Assembly (NCBI RefSeq): GCF_001428305.1
Contig: NZ_LMRZ01000005.1
Coordinates: 359,393-423,392 of the forward strand
Reading direction: 5' to 3'
Source of the DNA: Janibacter sp. Soil728
Lineage (GTDB): Bacteria; Actinomycetota; Actinomycetes; Actinomycetales; Dermatophilaceae
Length of the DNA stretch: 64,000 bases
The notes beneath the pieces are model-generated. The model saw only the letters and a list, made by a program, of their open reading frames with translations. It was not told the origin of the DNA and made no database searches. Below, piece by piece: positions 1 to 10,610 of the stretch. A program made the position numbers and the translations under genes. Every line of letters starts with the position of its first letter. Position 1 is the stretch's first letter.

Positions 1-31
1 GAGCCGGGGCCACCTCGACGGTGCGGGACAT
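1..31 (-). CDS. 5' end of an unidentified gene downstream of sufT
   Basis: Ten codons (MSRTVEVAPA) are visible before the window edge. The ATG lies 28 bases after the sufT stop on the same strand, and an AGAGGA-like ribosome site precedes it. Spacing and strand suggest that it continues the suf operon. The product cannot be identified from ten residues. Confidence 0.4.
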   Translation of the reverse strand, partial: MSRTVEVAPA

Positions 32-59
32 GGGATGTCCTCTCAGGTGTTCTGGGGAC

Positions 60-389
60 TCAGATGTTGAAGCCGAGAGCGCGCAGCTGCTCGCGCCCGT
101 CATCGGTGATCTTGTCGGGACCCCACGGCGGCATCCAGACCCAGTTGATCCGGGAGTCGGTCACGAGGTCGGTGAGGGCCTGGGAGACCTGGTCCTCGAT
201 GACATCGGTGAGCGGGCAGGCCGCGGAGGTGAGGGTCATGTCGATGACCGCGTGGTTCTGCGGGTCGACGGTGATGCCGTAGACGAGGCCGAGGTCGACG
301 ACGTTGATCCCCAGCTCGGGGTCGACGACGTCGCGCAGCGCCTCCTCGACATCAGCGACATTGCTCGGGGTCGGTGCCTGGGCAGTCAT
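60..389 (-). CDS. sufT: SufT-like metal-sulfur cluster protein (DUF59/MIP18 family)
   Basis: A 109-residue protein of the DUF59/MIP18 family, which helps Fe-S cluster maturation or delivery in the cytoplasm. Visible family features are the DVVDPELGINVVDLGLVY segment near residue 20, the TLTSAACPLTD segment with the single conserved cysteine, and the WMPPWGPDKI stretch close to the C-terminus. The ATG at 389 overlaps the sufU stop (ATGA) and has an AGGAGA site a few bases upstream, so longer in-frame starts were rejected. It is the last complete gene of the suf operon here; in actinobacteria this gene usually closes sufBDCSU. The role in cluster delivery is known from family members, not shown by this sequence. 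Confidence 0.9.
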   Translation of the reverse strand: MTAQAPTPSNVADVEEALRDVVDPELGINVVDLGLVYGITVDPQNHAVIDMTLTSAACPLTDVIEDQVSQALTDLVTDSRINWVWMPPWGPDKITDDGREQLRALGFNI

Positions 390-855
390 GCGGTCTCTCC
401 TTGGGATGCGGTCGCGATGTCGACGCCGGCCTGGGCCAGCGCGTCGGTGAGGGCCATCCAGCCCAGCAGAGCACACTTCACGCGCGCTGGGTACTGGGCG
501 ACGCCGGCCAGGGCGACGCCGTCGCCGATGACGTCTTCGTCACCCGGGTCCTGGCCGCGGCTGGTCAGCATCTGGCGCATGGCCTCGTGCACGACCATGG
601 CGTCGTCGACGTCCACCCCGGTGATCTCCTCGGCGAGGATCGAGGTGCTCGCCATGGAGATCGAGCAGCCCATCGCCTCGTAGGAGATGTCGGTGATCTT
701 TGCGTCGCGCCCGGTGCCGTCGAGGTGGACGCGCAATGTCACCTCGTCACCGCAGGTCGGGTTGACGTGGTGCACCTCGGCCAGCTGACCCTCGCGCAGG
801 CCGTGACCGACCTGACGCTTGGAGTGGTCGAGGATGAGCTCTTGGTACAGGTCCA

Positions 856-856
<1 letters not shown>
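386..856 (-). CDS. sufU: SufU, Fe-S assembly sulfurtransferase
   Basis: A 156-residue SufU/IscU-fold protein. SufU takes persulfide sulfur from SufS and passes it to the SufBCD scaffold. The expected zinc ligands are present: Cys35 and Asp37 in NPTCGD, Cys64 in AMGCSIS and Cys128 in ARVKCALLGW; the insertion between the second and third cysteines typical of SufU versus IscU is also present. The ATG at 856 overlaps the sufS stop, so the two genes are translationally coupled. The pairing sufS-sufU is normal for Gram-positive bacteria, which lack SufE. Confidence 0.95.
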
Positions 857-2918
<2,062 letters not shown>

Positions 2919-2949
2919 GTTCGTCGTCTTTCCTTCGTGAAGTGTGTGG

Positions 2950-3285
2950 TCAGTCGGCCAGCGCGACGAGGACGTCACCGTCGGCGCTCACCTGGACGGT
3001 GTGCACGGCGACGGGGACGGTCGCCGGGAGGCTGGTGGGCCGACCGGAGAGCAGGTCGAAGCGGGAGCCGTGCAGCCAGCACTCGATGGTGCAGCCGTCG
3101 ACCTCGCCCTCGGAGAGCGAGACCTTGCCGTGGGTGCACTCGTCGTCGATCGCGTGGACGGTGCCGTCCTCGGTGCGCACCACGGCGATGACGCGACCGG
3201 AGACCTCGGCCTTGGCGGCCTCCCCGGTCGTCAGCTCGTCGAGGTGGCAGACCCGGATGAAGCCGGGCTCGGCGACAGCGCTCAT
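2950..3285 (-). CDS. Rieske-type ferredoxin inside the suf operon
   Basis: A 111-residue soluble [2Fe-2S] Rieske protein, similar to the ferredoxin subunit of non-heme oxygenases. Cluster ligands are visible as CTHGKVSL and, 17 residues later, CWLHGSRF (two Cys and two His). No oxygenase partner is encoded nearby. It overlaps the sufD stop by four bases and sits between sufD and sufC, a position seen in many actinobacterial suf operons. An electron-transfer role during cluster assembly, or a role as a client protein, is inference. Confidence 0.92.
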   Translation of the reverse strand: MSAVAEPGFIRVCHLDELTTGEAAKAEVSGRVIAVVRTEDGTVHAIDDECTHGKVSLSEGEVDGCTIECWLHGSRFDLLSGRPTSLPATVPVAVHTVQVSADGDVLVALAD

Positions 3286-4451
3286 GCAGCGCCCCCTTCG
3301 AGCTCGACGTCGATCGCGGCCATGATGCGCTCGCTGATCTCGGGGTCACCTACCCGCTGGACGATGCTGTTGAAGAAGCCGCGCACGACCAGTCGACGAG
3401 CCTCGTCCTCGGGCACACCACGCGACTGCAGGTAGAACAGCTGCTGGTCGTCGAAGCGACCCGTCGTCGACGCGTGGCCGGCACCGATGATCTCGCCCGT
3501 CTCGATCTCGAGGTTGGGGACGGAGTCGGCACGCGCGCCGTCGGTGAGGACGAGGTTGCGGTTGAGCTCGTAGGTCTCGGTGCCCTCGGCCGCCGCGCGG
3601 ATGAGGACATCGCCGACCCACACGGTGTGCGCGGTCTCGCCCTGGAGCGCGCCCTTGTACTCGACATTGCTCGTGCAGTGCGGCGCCTCGTGGTCGACGA
3701 AGAGCCGGTGCTCGAGGTGCTGCCCGGCGTCGGCGAAGTACACGCCCAGGCCCTCGAAGGAGCCACCGGGACCGGCGTAGGTCGCGTTGGTGTTCAGTCG
3801 CACGATGCCGCCACCGATGGTGATGGCGATGTGTCGCACGCTCGCGTCACGACCGACGACGACGTCGTGCTGGCCGAGGTGGTGGGCGTCATCGGCCCAG
3901 TCCTGCAGCGAGACGATGGTCAGCTGCGAGCTGTCACCGGAGATGACGGAGAGCAGCTCGGTGTAGTCGGTCGTACCCGAGTGCTCGACCACGACCGTCG
4001 CCTTGGCGAAGGCGCCGACGCGCACGACGTGGTGCGAACGCACGGTCTCGCGGGTCGCACCGTCGAGCCGGATGCGCACCGGCTCGGTGAGCTCCGCCTC
4101 GGCCGGGACGTCGATGACGACGACCGAGTCACCGCTCGCCGCCACAGCAGCAGCGCGGTCGGACGGCAACGGGACGCCAGCAGCGCGCACCTCGTCGGCG
4201 GACACCGTCGAGCGGGTCACACCTTCGGGCAGCTCGTGCGTGACGGCGAGGGAGGAGCTGTCACCGGCGTCGCTGAAGAGATCGGTCAGCTCGCCGACCG
4301 GCGTGAAGCGCCAGTCCTCCTCGCGCCCGGTGGGCACCTCGAAGTCGGAGACCTGCCAGGAGCGGATGCGCTCCGCGCGGGACTGGTCCGGGACGAGTGT
4401 GTCCGCGGAATGGGTATGGGCCTTGGGGCCCGAGTCAGCCAGCAGGCTCAT
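3282..4451 (-). CDS. sufD: SufD, Fe-S scaffold subunit
   Basis: A 389-residue SufB/SufD-family beta-helix protein that forms the SufBC2D scaffold in the cytoplasm. The conserved C-terminal block is visible: GAGHASTTGRFDDQQLFYL followed by GVPEDEARRLVVRGFF, including the histidine used for cluster assembly in SufD. The N-terminal WRFTPVGEL segment is also typical. The start ATG at 4451 overlaps the sufB stop (TGATG), and the stop overlaps the Rieske start, so the three genes are tightly coupled. Confidence 0.95.
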   Translation of the reverse strand: MSLLADSGPKAHTHSADTLVPDQSRAERIRSWQVSDFEVPTGREEDWRFTPVGELTDLFSDAGDSSSLAVTHELPEGVTRSTVSADEVRAAGVPLPSDRAAAVAASGDSVVVIDVPAEAELTEPVRIRLDGATRETVRSHHVVRVGAFAKATVVVEHSGTTDYTELLSVISGDSSQLTIVSLQDWADDAHHLGQHDVVVGRDASVRHIAITIGGGIVRLNTNATYAGPGGSFEGLGVYFADAGQHLEHRLFVDHEAPHCTSNVEYKGALQGETAHTVWVGDVLIRAAAEGTETYELNRNLVLTDGARADSVPNLEIETGEIIGAGHASTTGRFDDQQLFYLQSRGVPEDEARRLVVRGFFNSIVQRVGDPEISERIMAAIDVELEGGAA

Positions 4452-5872
4452 CAGCCGACGGCTCCTTCCATCTGGAGTTCGATGAGACGGTTGAGCTCGA
4501 GGGCGTACTCCATCGGCAGCTCGCGCGCGATGGGCTCGACGAAGCCACGCACGATCGTCGCCATGGCCTCCTCCTCGTTGAGCCCGCGGGACATGAGGTA
4601 GAAGAGCTGGTCCGCGGACACCTTCGAGACCGTGGCCTCGTGACCCATCTGCACCTCGTCCTCGCGGACGTCGACGTAGGGGTAGGTGTCGGACCGGCTG
4701 ATCGTGTCGACGAGCAAGGCATCACACACGACATTGGACTTGCTGTTGGTCGCTCCCTCGAGGACCTGCACGAGGCCTCGGTAGGAGGTGCGACCGCCAC
4801 CACGTGCCACGGACTTGGAGATGATCGAGCTCGAGGTGTTGGGGGCGGCGTGCACCATCTTGGCGCCCGCGTCCTGGTGCTGCCCCTCGCCGGCGAAGGC
4901 GATCGAGAGGGTCTCCCCCTTCGCGTACTCGCCCATGAGGAAGCACGCGGGGTACTTCATCGTCACCTTGGAGCCGATGTTGCCGTCGACCCACTCCATC
5001 GTCCCGCCCTCGGCGACCGTGGTGCGCTTGGTGACGAGGTTGTAGACGTTGTTGGACCAGTTCTGGATGGTCGTGTAGCGCACGCGGGCGTTCTTCTTCA
5101 CGACGATCTCGACGACGGCGCTGTGCAGCGACGCGGTCGTGTAGATGGGCGCGGTGCACCCCTCGACGTAGTGCACGGAGGAGCCCTCGTCCGCGATGAT
5201 CAGCGTCCGCTCGAACTGGCCCATGTTCTCGGTGTTGATCCGGAAGTAGGCCTGCAGCGGGATGTCGACGTGGACGCCCGGCGGGACGTAGATGAAGGAG
5301 CCACCCGACCACACGGCCGTGTTGAGCGCCGCGAACTTGTTGTCACCGGCGGGGATGACGGTGCCGAAGTACTCGCGGAAGAGGTCCTCGTGCTCGCGCA
5401 GCCCGGTGTCGGTGTCGACGAAGATGACGCCCTGCTGCTCCAGGTCCTCGCGGATCTGGTGGTAGACGACCTCGGACTCGTACTGGGCGGCGACGCCGGC
5501 GACGAGGCGCTGCTTCTCCGCCTCGGGGATGCCGAGTCGGTCGTAGGTGTTCTTGATGTCGTCGGGCAGCTCGTCCCACGAGGCGGCCTGGTTCTCGGTG
5601 GACTTCACGAAGTACTTGATGTTCTGGAAGTCGATCCCGGTGAGGTCGCTCCCCCAGCTCGGCATGGGCTTCTTGCCGAAGAGGCGCAGGGACTTCAGAC
5701 GCAGGTCGCGCATCCACTGCGGCTCGCTCTTGCGGTCGCTGATGTCGAGGACGACATCCTCGTTGAGGCCACGCTTGGCGTTCTGGCCTGCCGCGTCGCT
5801 GTCGGACCAGCCGAACTCGTAACGGCCGATGTCCTTGAGCCCAGGGTTGAGCTCTTCGATGTTGGTGCTCAT
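4451..5872 (-). CDS. sufB: SufB, Fe-S scaffold subunit
   Basis: A 473-residue SufB. It carries the canonical features of the cluster scaffold: the [17 protein letters not shown] segment, the [10 protein letters not shown] segment with the conserved cysteine, and the C-terminal [16 protein letters not shown] block. The start is the ATG at 5872 (MSTNIEEL), which overlaps the sufR stop by four bases; the much longer open frame upstream is arginine- and proline-rich shadow sequence of sufR. First structural gene of the operon, under the control of the preceding regulator. Confidence 0.97.
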   Translation of the reverse strand: MSTNIEELNPGLKDIGRYEFGWSDSDAAGQNAKRGLNEDVVLDISDRKSEPQWMRDLRLKSLRLFGKKPMPSWGSDLTGIDFQNIKYFVKSTENQAASWDELPDDIKNTYDRLGIPEAEKQRLVAGVAAQYESEVVYHQIREDLEQQGVIFVDTDTGLREHEDLFREYFGTVIPAGDNKFAALNTAVWSGGSFIYVPPGVHVDIPLQAYFRINTENMGQFERTLIIADEGSSVHYVEGCTAPIYTTASLHSAVVEIVVKKNARVRYTTIQNWSNNVYNLVTKRTTVAEGGTMEWVDGNIGSKVTMKYPACFLMGEYAKGETLSIAFAGEGQHQDAGAKMVHAAPNTSSSIISKSVARGGGRTSYRGLVQVLEGATNSKSNVVCDALLVDTISRSDTYPYVDVREDEVQMGHEATVSKVSADQLFYLMSRGLNEEEAMATIVRGFVEPIARELPMEYALELNRLIELQMEGAVG

Positions 5873-6597
5873 CGGGTGGACCTCTCTGTGTGGGGACGCG
5901 CCCCCGGGGTGGGGACGAAGGTGGTGCAGACGTGATCGCCTTGGGCCAGGGTGGCCAGGCGTTGGACATGGACGCCGAGGAGGCGGGAGAAGGCGTCGGT
6001 CTCCGCCTCGCACAGCTCGGGGAACTCCGCAGCGACGTGCTGGACCGGGCAGTGGCCCTGGCACAGCTGCAGGCCGACGACGACGTCGTCGCCGACCGTG
6101 CGGGCGCTGGCAGCGTAGCCCTCGACGCGAAGGGCGTCGACGAGTGCCTCGGTGCGGGCGCGCGGGTCGTCGCCCGCGGCCGCGATCTGGCTCTCGCACC
6201 GCTCCTCGAGGGAGCGGATGCGCTGGTCGGCGAAGGCGCGCACGGCGTCCTCGCCGCTGGTCTCGCGCAGGAAGCGCATGGCATCGGCGGCCAGCTCGTC
6301 GTAGTCCGCGGTCAGGTGCTCGTGCCCGGTGTCACCGACGACCCACTCGCGGGCAGGGCGGCCGCGGCCGCGCTTGCCCGTGTGGGGCGCCCGACTGGTC
6401 ACGGCACCGGTCTCGGCCAGCTGGTCGAGGTGTCGGCGCACGCCGGTGGCGGTCAGACCCAGCTGGGCGGCCAGCACGGCCGCGGTGATCGGTCCCTGCT
6501 CGCTGATGACAGCCAGGACGCGGTCTCGCGTGCGCGCATCACGAGTCACGTCGTCGGGGACCGACGGCGTCTTCGTGAGGTGCGGAGAATTAACCAC
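5869..6597 (-). CDS. sufR: SufR-type Fe-S-sensing repressor of the suf operon
   Basis: A 242-residue winged-helix regulator. Residues 20-65 form the helix-turn-helix ([21 protein letters not shown]), followed by an RGRPAREW wing. The C-terminal half holds clustered cysteines (LCQGHCPV, then PELCEAE) and one near the end (DHVCTT), the pattern that ligates the [4Fe-4S] cluster in SufR. Family members repress suf when holo. It is the first gene of the operon and overlaps sufB. The GTG at 6597 was chosen because a TAACAT box ends six bases upstream and no ribosome site exists, which fits a leaderless mRNA; the in-between ATG codons are out of frame. Confidence 0.93.
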   Translation of the reverse strand: MVNSPHLTKTPSVPDDVTRDARTRDRVLAVISEQGPITAAVLAAQLGLTATGVRRHLDQLAETGAVTSRAPHTGKRGRGRPAREWVVGDTGHEHLTADYDELAADAMRFLRETSGEDAVRAFADQRIRSLEERCESQIAAAGDDPRARTEALVDALRVEGYAASARTVGDDVVVGLQLCQGHCPVQHVAAEFPELCEAETDAFSRLLGVHVQRLATLAQGDHVCTTFVPTPGARPHTERSTR

Positions 6598-6684
6598 ACA
6601 TCCATGTTACGTAATTAGCGGCACAAGGCAACAAAGGCATCCCTAACCCGAGGCCGTCGACCATGCTGCCTAGACTCGCCTCTC
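6598..6684. promoter_or_regulatory. Divergent promoter region sufR / ABC transporter
   Basis: On the minus strand TTGCCT and TAACAT are 16 bases apart, and the TAACAT ends six bases before the sufR GTG. A perfect palindrome TTACGTAA (6606-6613) covers the -10 box and could be an operator for SufR autoregulation. On the plus strand TAGACT (6671-6676) ends eight bases before the GTG of the ABC ATPase gene. Both genes therefore look leaderless. Operator function is inference. Confidence 0.55.
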
Positions 6685-7392
6685 GTGACACGTGCCGTCG
6701 TCGTGGAGGACCTGCGCCGCGTCTTCGGCGACACCCGCGCCGTCGACGGGGCCACGTGGGCTGCCGAGACGGGCGAGATCACCTGCGTCCTCGGCCCCAA
6801 CGGCGCCGGCAAGACGACCACCATCGAGTGCCTCGAAGGCCTCCAGCGTCCCGACTCCGGGACCTGCCGGGTCCTCGGCACCGACCCGTGGCAGGCAGGC
6901 GCCGACCACCGGGCCCGCGTCGGCGTCATGCTCCAGGACGGCGGGCTCCCCCAGAGCGTCTCGGCCGCGCGCCTCCTCGGGCACCTGCAGCGGCTCTACC
7001 GGAGCCACCGCGTGGACGAGCTGATCGAGCGTCTGGACATCGCCCCCTTCGCCCGGACGCCGGTGCGCCGCCTGAGCGGTGGGCAACGCCAGCGCGTCGC
7101 CCTGGCCGCCGCGCTGCTCGGTGACCCGCAGGTCGCCTTCCTCGACGAGCCGACCGCGGGGCTGGACCCGCACGCCCGGCTGGCCGTCTGGGACCTGCTC
7201 CGTGAGCGGCGGGACGAAGGCGTCGCGCTCGTCGTCACCACCCACGGCTTCGACGAGGCCGAGCGCCTGGCAGACCGCATCGTCATCCTCGACGGCGGCA
7301 CGGTCGTCGCGGACGGCACCCCCGCTGCCATCGCCGCGGGGGGCCGGCTCGAGGACGCCTACTTCGCCCTGACCGGAGGAACCCGTGGCTGA
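6685..7392 (+). CDS. ABC transporter ATP-binding protein (ABC-2 type exporter)
   Basis: A 235-residue ATPase. Walker A is GPNGAGKTTT near residue 38, the Q-loop follows in VGVMLQDGGLPQ, the signature is LSGGQRQR and Walker B is VAFLDEPTAGLD, with the switch histidine in VVTTHGFDEAE. Sequence type matches the DrrA/CcmA-like exporter ATPases. It overlaps the permease gene by eight bases. In mycobacteria an equivalent ABC pair sits between sufR and ctaA, so the location is conserved; the exported substrate is unknown. Confidence 0.9.
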   Translation: MTRAVVVEDLRRVFGDTRAVDGATWAAETGEITCVLGPNGAGKTTTIECLEGLQRPDSGTCRVLGTDPWQAGADHRARVGVMLQDGGLPQSVSAARLLGHLQRLYRSHRVDELIERLDIAPFARTPVRRLSGGQRQRVALAAALLGDPQVAFLDEPTAGLDPHARLAVWDLLRERRDEGVALVVTTHGFDEAERLADRIVILDGGTVVADGTPAAIAAGGRLEDAYFALTGGTRG

Positions 7393-8140
7393 GACCACAC
7401 TCTCCCCCGCCGAGCCGCAGGGGCGCCGCATCCTCGCGCAGGCACGCTTCGAGGCAGAGATCCTCGCCCGCAACGGCGAGCAGCTGCTCGTCTCGCTCGT
7501 GCTGCCCGCCCTGGCGATGGTGGCCCTCATCGCCTCGCCCTACCCGGATCTGCCCGAGCCACGAGTGGCTCTCGTCGTCCCTGGCGTGCTCGCCCTGGCC
7601 GTCGTGTCGACGGCCTTCACCGGCCAGGCGATCCAGACCGCCTTCGACCGGCGCTACGGCGTGCTGCGCCTCCTGGCCACCTCGCCCGTCGGCAGTGACG
7701 GGCTGCTCGCCGGCAAGGCGGTGGCCGTGGCCGTGATCGCCATCGTCCAGCTCGTCGTCCTCGGCGCACTCGGTGTCGCCCTCGGCTGGCGGCCGGACCT
7801 GCTCGGCCTGCTCCTCGCACCGCTCTCTGCGGCGCTGGGCGTCTGGGTCTTCGTCTCTCTCGCGCTCCTCCTGGCCGGAGCGCTGCGGGCGGAGGCCGTC
7901 CTGGCACTGGCCAACCTCGTCTGGGTCCTGCTCGCCGGTGTCGGGGGTCTGCTCCTGCCCGGCGACACCGTGGGCGGCCTCGACGCGATCGTGCGCTGGC
8001 TGCCCTCCGGAGCCCTGGGCGACGCCTTCCGCGACGGCCTGACCGGTGCCGGAGTGCCCCTGCTGCCCTGGGCGGTGCTCGCGCTGTGGGGCGCCGTGCT
8101 CAGCCTCGCGGTGGTGCGCACCTTCCGCTGGCGGGACTGA
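7385..8140 (+). CDS. ABC-2 type transporter permease
   Basis: A 251-residue integral membrane protein with about six predicted hydrophobic segments (for example residues 36-52, 60-78, 110-128, 135-162, 170-190 and 225-245) and the ABC-2 permease layout: a cytoplasmic N-terminus, then FTGQAIQTAFDRRYGVLRLLATSP, the coupling region. The GTG start at 7385 has a GGAGGAA site upstream and lies within the ATPase gene's end. Partner of the preceding ATPase; the substrate cannot be read from the sequence. Confidence 0.88.
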   Translation: MAETTLSPAEPQGRRILAQARFEAEILARNGEQLLVSLVLPALAMVALIASPYPDLPEPRVALVVPGVLALAVVSTAFTGQAIQTAFDRRYGVLRLLATSPVGSDGLLAGKAVAVAVIAIVQLVVLGALGVALGWRPDLLGLLLAPLSAALGVWVFVSLALLLAGALRAEAVLALANLVWVLLAGVGGLLLPGDTVGGLDAIVRWLPSGALGDAFRDGLTGAGVPLLPWAVLALWGAVLSLAVVRTFRWRD

Positions 8141-8180
8141 CCCCTTCGCCCCCGTGGTCGAGCACGCTCTGGCTACGACA

Positions 8181-8192
8181 TACCGTAGTGGC
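8181..8192 (+). promoter_or_regulatory. Leaderless promoter -10 box of ctaA
   Basis: TACCGT (8181-8186) ends six bases before the GTG start. A GTCGAG hexamer 18 bases further upstream (8157-8162) could serve as -35. There is no ribosome site, so ctaA is probably translated from a leaderless transcript. Confidence 0.5.
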
Positions 8193-9107
8193 GTGTCACA
8201 GACCCTCTCCTCGGCAGCCCGCGCGTGGCTGCCCCGCCTGCTGCTGCTCAACCTGATCGCCGAGGTCGGCATCGTCGTCACCGGCGGGCTCGTCCGCCTC
8301 ACCGGGTCCGGGCTCGGCTGCCCGACGTGGCCCGAGTGCGTGCCCGGTTCGTACGTGCCGACGGTGGAGCAGGAGGAGGGCCTCCACAAGTTCATCGAGT
8401 TCGGCAACCGCACACTCACGGGTGTCGTGGGCATCCTCGCCCTGCTCGTGCTGTGGGGCCTCTACCGCTGGGCTCGTGAGCGTCCCGAGCTGATCCGGGC
8501 CGCGTGGGTCGTGCTGGCCGGCGTGGGCGCCCAGGCGATCGTCGGCGGCATCACGGTGCGCACCGGCCTCAACCCCTGGATCGTGGCCTTCCACTTCCTG
8601 TGCTCGATGGGGCTCGTCGCCGTCTCTGCATGGCTGTACTGGCGATACACGCAGCCGGGCGGTGCGACCCGCTCGCTGCTCCACCCGCTCGTCACCCGTC
8701 TGGAGTGGGTGCTCTCGGCCGTCGCCGTCGTCGTCCTCGTGCTCGGCACCGTCGTCACCGGCTCCGGACCCCACTCCGGCGACGCCGACGCCCCCGCCCG
8801 CACCGGCTTCGACCCGCGCACCATCTCGTGGCTGCACGCCGACGCCGTGATGCTCTTCATCGGGATCTGTGTGGCCGTCTGGCTTGGAGCCAGGCTCACC
8901 GAGAAGGCAGCCGGCCCGGCCCGCGCCTGGTGGTTGGTCCTGATGGTCACTCTCGCCCAGGGCCTGATCGGATATGTCCAGTACCTGACCGATCTGCCCG
9001 AGGTCCTCGTCCTGGCCCACATGTTCGGTGCCAGCGCCCTCGTCGTCGTCATCGTCCGCGCAGTCGTCCTGTCGAGAAGCCCTGAGCCCCTCCCCTCAAC
9101 CGACTGA
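8193..9107 (+). CDS. ctaA: Heme A synthase CtaA (COX15 family)
   Basis: A 304-residue, eight-helix membrane enzyme that oxidises the C8 methyl group of heme O to make heme A for cytochrome aa3. Heme-ligand histidines are visible in HKFIEFGNR, AFHFLCS, WLHADAV and LAHMFGA, and the extracytoplasmic cysteine pair is in GCPTWPEC, as in the Bacillus subtilis type. The GTG at 8193 was chosen because a TACCGT box ends six bases before it; the upstream open frame is shadow sequence. The heme O synthase ctaB lies convergently 380 bases away, so the two steps of the pathway are side by side. Confidence 0.95.
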   Translation: MSQTLSSAARAWLPRLLLLNLIAEVGIVVTGGLVRLTGSGLGCPTWPECVPGSYVPTVEQEEGLHKFIEFGNRTLTGVVGILALLVLWGLYRWARERPELIRAAWVVLAGVGAQAIVGGITVRTGLNPWIVAFHFLCSMGLVAVSAWLYWRYTQPGGATRSLLHPLVTRLEWVLSAVAVVVLVLGTVVTGSGPHSGDADAPARTGFDPRTISWLHADAVMLFIGICVAVWLGARLTEKAAGPARAWWLVLMVTLAQGLIGYVQYLTDLPEVLVLAHMFGASALVVVIVRAVVLSRSPEPLPSTD

Positions 9108-9120
9108 GCCCCACCACACA

Positions 9121-9174
9121 GCTGGTTCGAAGAAGGACCGCGACCTCGGGGTCGCGGTCCTTCTTCGAACCAGC
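9121..9174. terminator. Perfect 25-bp hairpin after ctaA
   Basis: Left arm 9121-9145 and right arm 9150-9174 are perfectly complementary, with a TCGG loop. It begins 13 bases after the ctaA stop. Between two convergent genes it probably acts as a bidirectional terminator, although no T-run follows on either strand. Confidence 0.75.
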
Positions 9175-9176
9175 GA

Positions 9177-9220
9177 GTCAACGACACCCCGCGTCCCCGA
9201 GCACGCGAGGTGTCGTTGAC
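9177..9220. terminator. Second hairpin in the ctaA-ctaB spacer
   Basis: GTCAACGACACC at 9177-9188 pairs with GGTGTCGTTGAC at 9209-9220; a further five pairs (CGCGT/ACGCG) form after one mismatch. It starts two bases after the first hairpin, making a tandem pair of strong stems. Confidence 0.6.
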
Positions 9221-9221
9221 C

Positions 9222-9486
9222 CCCGAGCCGGCCATGAGGCGCACAGCGGACGGCGAGGGGGGGCGGCGCAGCATCAAGCCGAAGTCCGGCACGACAACCG
9301 CCGGCCACACGACGACGACCCTTCGAGACGCTTGCTGCGCAATCTCCTCAGGAACCGGACTTCGGCAGCGCGCCGACCCTCCTCGCCGGGAGCGACGCGC
9401 AAGCGGGACAGCGCGTCGACCTGCCCCCTTCGGGAGCGATGGCATCCACGACACCCGACCACGCGGGTCGTGCAGGCTCGAATGCG
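9222..9486. repeat. Non-coding spacer with a REP-like dispersed repeat copy
   Basis: I see no gene here. Positions 9318-9359 hold a CCCTTCGAGACGCT..TGCGC..CTCAGGA..CCG element that recurs at 45880-45925. It is bracketed by a 12-base inverted repeat, GCCGAAGTCCGG at 9278-9289 and its complement at 9355-9366. This resembles the small palindromic repeats scattered between genes in many actinobacteria. Confidence 0.55.
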
Positions 9487-10440
9487 TCAGGCGAGGCCGG
9501 GCAGCGGCAGGTGCAGCAGCGGGTCGATCGCGACACCGAGGAAGAGCAGGGTGACGTAGGTGATCGAGAAGTGGAAGAGCCGCATCGGCTTGAGGACCGA
9601 CTGCTTGGTCTCGCCCGTCTTGGCCACGGCCAGCAGGCGGTGCGCCTCGGCGACGAAGAGCGCCCCCGAGGCGACTGCGGCCACGACGTAGATCCACCCC
9701 ATGTCGGCCACCGGGATGAGCACGAGGGAGGTCAGGACCATCACCCACGAGTAGGCGACGATCTGGCGGGCCACGGTCGTCATCTGCCTGACGACGGGGA
9801 GCATCGGCACACCGGCTGCGGCGTAGTCGTCGGCGAAGCCGATGGACAGCGGCCAGTAGTGCGGCGGCGTCCAGAAGAAGATCACGAGGAAGAGGATGAT
9901 CGCGGGCCACTCGACGGAGTTGGTCACGGCGGACCAGCCGATGAGTGTCGGCATGCACCCGGCGATGCCGCCCCAGACGATGTTCTGCGAGGTGCGCCGC
10001 TTGAGGATCATCGTGTAGAGGACGGCGTAGAGGACGATCGCAGCGAGCGAGAGCATGGCCGACAGCGGGTTGACGAGCAACCATAGCCACGCAGTCGCGA
10101 GAGCCGTCAGCACGAAGGCGAAGATCAGCGCACCGCGGGCCGAGGCCTCGCCGGTGACGAGCGGACGGTTCTGCGTGCGGCCCATCTGCGCGTCGATGTC
10201 ACGGTCGTAGACCATGTTGAAGGTGTTGGCCGCCCCAGCGCTCAGGCTGCCACCGACGAGCGTGAGCAGGATGAGCGAGAGGGACGGGACGCCGCGCTGG
10301 GCGAGGAACATCACCGGGACCGTCGTCACGAGGAGCAGCTCGATGATCCGAGGCTTCGTGAGGGCGACGTACGCACGCACGGTGCGACGCCACGGGCGGG
10401 TCGCCGGCGACAGCTCGCGCGTCGACTCGAGAGTGGTCAC
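9487..10440 (-). CDS. ctaB: Heme O synthase (protoheme IX farnesyltransferase) CtaB
   Basis: A 317-residue UbiA-superfamily membrane prenyltransferase that adds farnesyl to heme B. The first aspartate-rich motif is [15 protein letters not shown] near residue 72 with TQNRPL after it; the second is in [10 protein letters not shown]. About eight or nine membrane segments are visible. The GTG at 10440 has an AAAGG site upstream. Convergent with ctaA and divergent from tkt, exactly as in the corresponding mycobacterial neighbourhood. Confidence 0.96.
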   Translation of the reverse strand: MTTLESTRELSPATRPWRRTVRAYVALTKPRIIELLLVTTVPVMFLAQRGVPSLSLILLTLVGGSLSAGAANTFNMVYDRDIDAQMGRTQNRPLVTGEASARGALIFAFVLTALATAWLWLLVNPLSAMLSLAAIVLYAVLYTMILKRRTSQNIVWGGIAGCMPTLIGWSAVTNSVEWPAIILFLVIFFWTPPHYWPLSIGFADDYAAAGVPMLPVVRQMTTVARQIVAYSWVMVLTSLVLIPVADMGWIYVVAAVASGALFVAEAHRLLAVAKTGETKQSVLKPMRLFHFSITYVTLLFLGVAIDPLLHLPLPGLA

Positions 10441-10610
10441 GGACTGCCTTTGCCGAAGGGGGTTGGTCGGGCCGCGCCGGACGCTGGCCTGAGGCCCACT
10501 CTACCCGTGCCCCGGAGTCGATCCGGCCCCGCCCCACGGAGCGTCGCGCACATCACGTGCGCACTAGTGTGGAGGCGAGCACGCACGCCTCCGCAGCAGA
10601 AAGGTCCTCC
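10441..10610. promoter_or_regulatory. Divergent promoter region ctaB / tkt
   Basis: On the minus strand TAGAGT (complement of 10498-10503) is a -10 candidate about 57 bases before ctaB. On the plus strand TAGTGT (10565-10570) is a -10 candidate about 40 bases before the tkt GTG. No convincing -35 hexamers are seen. An AAAGG ribosome site precedes each start. Confidence 0.4.

Noticed and set aside
5873-6199. 109-residue N-terminal extension of sufB
   Set aside because: It is the out-of-frame shadow of sufR; the ATG overlapping the sufR stop gives a normal-length SufB.
9096-9554. Short frames in the ctaA-ctaB spacer
   Set aside because: They cross perfect inverted repeats, are Arg-rich, and lack start signals.
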